Positions 34,132 to 36,068 of a stretch of 36,068 nucleotides of DNA are shown here, piece after piece (position 1 is the first letter of the stretch; each line of letters starts with the position of its first letter). The stretch covers positions 1 to 36,068 of the forward strand of contig CANDBF010000014.1 in NCBI GenBank assembly GCA_947382865.1, given 5' to 3'. The position numbers and the translations under genes were made by a program. The notes under the pieces are model-generated. The model saw only the letters and a program-made list of their open reading frames with translations. It was not told the origin of the DNA and made no database searches. Origin of the DNA: an uncultured Clostridia bacterium (lineage in GTDB: Bacteria > Bacillota > Clostridia > Christensenellales > CAG-917).

Positions 34132-34779
34132 TTATCTGCCGAACTTACGCTGACGGGAGGCGAATTCGCATAGAATTTCATCCACGTCCGTTTCCGTCAT
34201 ATCCGGCCACATTTTGTCAAGAAATATCAGCTCGCTGTACGCCGCTTCAAAAAGCATAAAGTTTGAGAGTCGCTTTTCTCCGCCGGTGCGCACAATGAGG
34301 TCGAGCTCGGGCAACGCGCCGCTTGCGAGATTTCGCTCGAAATCGGAAAAATCCATATGGTCGCACGCGAGCTTTGCCGCTCTTACTATATCGTCCCTCG
34401 CGCCGTAGTTGAGCGCAATATTCAGCGTTATGCCGTTATTGTCCGCAGTATTGTATTCCACAAGGCGGACGGATTCGGCAACGTTGTCGGGCAACGCGTC
34501 GATATCTCCCATATAAGTTATTCTCATATCGCCTTCATAGCCGTTGTTGAACGCTTTGACAACTGAGAATACAGCCTCTTTTTCCTCTTCGGGGCGCGCG
34601 GAGTTTTCCGTAGAAAAAGCATAAACGGACACGGCTTCCACGCCGCGAGAAGAACACCCTGCAAGCACGCGTTCAAGCGCGCGAAGCCCTGCCTTGTAGC
34701 CTTCCTTTCGCGGCAGAGAGTGAGCGGTCGCCCATCTGCCGTTTCCGTCCATGATAAATCCTATATGCTTAGGCGTCAT
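34132..34779 (-). CDS. uppS: Isoprenyl (undecaprenyl) diphosphate synthase
   Basis: A cis-prenyltransferase making the C55 lipid carrier for cell-wall synthesis. The 215 residues include the catalytic aspartate in FIMDGNGRWA, VYAFSTENSARPEEE, NIALNYGARDDIVRA and the C-terminal RTGGEKRLSNFMLFEAAYSE. It is about 15-45 residues shorter than most relatives, mainly between the conserved blocks; all the motifs are present. Start and frr stop share one base (TGATG), indicating coupling. Confidence 0.95.
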   Translation of the reverse strand: MTPKHIGFIMDGNGRWATAHSLPRKEGYKAGLRALERVLAGCSSRGVEAVSVYAFSTENSARPEEEKEAVFSVVKAFNNGYEGDMRITYMGDIDALPDNVAESVRLVEYNTADNNGITLNIALNYGARDDIVRAAKLACDHMDFSDFERNLASGALPELDLIVRTGGEKRLSNFMLFEAAYSELIFLDKMWPDMTETDVDEILCEFASRQRKFGR

Positions 34780-35354
34780 CAGATTGACAGGATTTCCTGC
34801 TCCTTTTCTTTGAAAAGTTTATCCACGCTGTCAATATTGGAGGCAAGAGCCTTGTCGATATCGGCGGTAAGATTTTTCAGGTCATCCTCGGTGATAGTAG
34901 AGGCTTTCTGCAATTTTTTGAGCTCGTCGATAGCGTCGCGGCGTGCGTTGCGCATAACGATTTTGCTCTCTTCCACGAGATTTTTCGCTTCCTTGGCGGT
35001 ACTGCGGCGGCGCTCCTCGGTAAGCTCGGGGAAAACGAGACGTATGACCTGACCGTCGTTGTTGGGAGTGATACCGACGTTGGCGGCGAGAATAGCTTTC
35101 TCGATAGCTTTAAGCTGGGACTTATCCCAAGGCGCGATGACGAGCAGTCTCGCTTCGGGCACGGAAATATTAGCCATATTGTTTACGGGAGTGGGCGTGC
35201 CGTAGTAATCCACCACCACCTTATCCAGCACGTGCGGATTTGCTCTGCCCGCTCTTATTCCGCGCAGCTCGCCCTTGTAATTGTTCATGACCTTATCGAA
35301 ATTTTCATTCATTTCGTCAAAAATCAAATCTACTTCGTCAATGTTGTATGACAT
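34779..35354 (-). CDS. frr: Ribosome recycling factor
   Basis: Splits post-termination ribosomes together with EF-G. I start it at the ATG at 35354 (191 residues), directly after the ribosome site GGAGG; the earlier in-frame start at 35426 would translate the promoter region. The family's three-helix-bundle motifs are clear: RAGRANPHVLDKV, DYYGTPTPVNNMANISVPEARLL, GQVIRLVFPELTEERRR. The ribosome site lies in a small inverted repeat (AAACCTC-G-GAGGTTT), which could partly sequester it. It heads the frr-to-exonuclease transcription unit. Confidence 0.96.
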   Translation of the reverse strand: MSYNIDEVDLIFDEMNENFDKVMNNYKGELRGIRAGRANPHVLDKVVVDYYGTPTPVNNMANISVPEARLLVIAPWDKSQLKAIEKAILAANVGITPNNDGQVIRLVFPELTEERRRSTAKEAKNLVEESKIVMRNARRDAIDELKKLQKASTITEDDLKNLTADIDKALASNIDSVDKLFKEKEQEILSI

Positions 35355-35382
35355 ATAAACCTCCGAGGTTTTAATTGCGTTT

Positions 35383-35411
35383 ATTATAGCAAATAAATAT
35401 ATATAAATCAA
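35383..35411 (-). promoter_or_regulatory. Near-consensus SigA promoter for frr-uppS-cdsA-dxr-rseP-ispG
   Basis: On the minus strand TTGATT (35406-35411), a 17-base spacer and a perfect TATAAT (35383-35388) lie just upstream of frr, with the start site expected near 35376. This separates the frr unit from pyrH, whose terminator lies immediately upstream. Confidence 0.85.
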
Positions 35412-35481
35412 GATATAATAAAGCAAAATAACTTGCAGAGCTCAAAGCCGACTTACTCAACGCGATTTCTGACAGCGTAAA

Positions 35482-35506
35482 ACAGCCGCTCGATAAGAGC
35501 GGCTGT
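35482..35506 (-). terminator. Terminator downstream of pyrH
   Basis: ACAGCCGCTC (35482-35491) and GAGCGGCTGT (35497-35506) form a 10-bp GC-rich stem with a 5-base loop, followed on the minus strand by TTTTACGC. It lies 35 bases beyond the pyrH stop and ahead of the frr promoter. The T-run is short, so some readthrough is likely. Confidence 0.8.
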
Positions 35507-35541
35507 CATAATAAATTCATTTCAAACGGCAAATTTCAAAA

Positions 35542-36068
35542 TTAATTGCCGATATAGGAGCCGATTTGCTCGCCGCAGACGGCTTTTTTGATGCTGTCCT
35601 CTTCCATAAGGCTGAACGCGATAATAGGCACGTTGTTGTCCATACACATGGTAATCGCAGTCGTGTCCATAGCTTTGAGTCCGAGCGAAATGACCTGCAT
35701 ATAGCTGAGTCTGTCGAATTTTTTCGCATTTTTGTTGACCTTGGGGTCGCTGTCGTAAACGCCGTCCACGTTCTTTGCGAGAAGCAACGCATCCGCGCCG
35801 ATTTCGCAGGAGCGAAGCGCCGCGCCCGTATCCGTCGAGAAATAGGGATTTCCCGTTCCGCAAGCGAATATGACGATTCTGCCCTTTTCAAAATGGCGCA
35901 CCGCTTTTCTCAGAATGTACGGCTCCGCTACCTTCGTTATGGTAAGCGCCGTCTGAACTCTGACGGGGATATCGTGCTGTTCGAGCCTATCCTGTATCGC
36001 AAGCGCGTTCATAACCGTCGCGAGCATTCCCATATGGTCGGCGGTGGAGCGGTTCATCTTTTCGTCCG
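35542..36068 (-). CDS. pyrH: UMP kinase, N-terminally truncated by the window end
   Basis: Phosphorylates UMP to UDP. About 174 C-terminal residues are visible and the frame stays open to the window edge, so the ATG at 36057 is internal ([22 protein letters not shown] corresponds to the conserved middle of the enzyme, quoted in part). Further landmarks are [20 protein letters not shown] and [15 protein letters not shown]. About 65 residues with the N-terminal glycine-rich motif lie outside. tsf and rpsB are expected upstream, as in other Bacillota. Confidence 0.95.
   Translation of the reverse strand, partial: DEKMNRSTADHMGMLATVMNALAIQDRLEQHDIPVRVQTALTITKVAEPYILRKAVRHFEKGRIVIFACGTGNPYFSTDTGAALRSCEIGADALLLAKNVDGVYDSDPKVNKNAKKFDRLSYMQVISLGLKAMDTTAITMCMDNNVPIIAFSLMEEDSIKKAVCGEQIGSYIGN

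Overview
The window looks like a contig from an uncultured Bacillota (Clostridia-like) genome. The evidence is gene order: a pyrH / frr-uppS-cdsA-dxr-rseP-ispG-(polC locus)-rimP-nusA-ylxR-L7Ae-infB-rbfA-nrnA-truB-ribF array, a miaB-mutS-mutL-miaA cluster followed by a ynbB-like gene, and both MutS and MutS2. Codon use is moderately GC-rich and intergenic spacers are AT-rich. The finer lineage (perhaps a gut Christensenellales-type group) is a guess. The first 46 bases are not genomic: they match the end of an Illumina P5/read-1 adapter carrying an 8-base index.

Left part, plus strand (47-7222): 5'-truncated pheT, mutS2 without its usual C-terminal Smr domain, a small two-helix membrane protein of unknown function, a cysteine desulfurase, and thiI. 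The last two probably supply sulfur for tRNA 4-thiouridine. A nested-hairpin element lies in the thiI leader. A class A penicillin-binding protein gene (7394-9724, minus strand) converges on thiI across a perfect 28-bp palindrome and is divergent from miaB.

Middle part, plus strand (9889-18145): miaB, mutS, mutL and miaA are tightly packed. They combine tRNA A37 modification (MiaA, then MiaB) with methyl-independent mismatch repair (MutS and an endonuclease-type MutL). A PLP enzyme of the aluminum-resistance/methionine gamma-lyase family follows. A 450-bp AT-rich spacer (18146-18595) with terminators for both converging strands separates this half from the next.

Right part, all minus strand (36068 down to 18596): truncated pyrH with its terminator; an excellent SigA-type promoter driving frr-uppS-cdsA-dxr-rseP-ispG and an exonuclease gene; then a second promoter with a hairpin leader driving rimP-nusA-ylxR-L7Ae-infB-rbfA-nrnA-truB-ribF-nfo. 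These cover ribosome recycling, undecaprenyl and phospholipid synthesis, the MEP isoprenoid pathway, site-2 proteolysis, transcription elongation, translation initiation, ribosome and tRNA maturation, flavin synthesis and base-excision repair.

The most notable observation is the gene between ispG and rimP, where these bacteria usually carry full-length polC. Here it encodes a 553-residue protein with a PolC-like N-terminal region, an OB-like region and an intact DEDDh exonuclease. It has no PHP domain (not even the half that normally precedes the exonuclease) and no polymerase. Together with the Smr-less MutS2, this suggests remodelled replication and repair proteins in this lineage.
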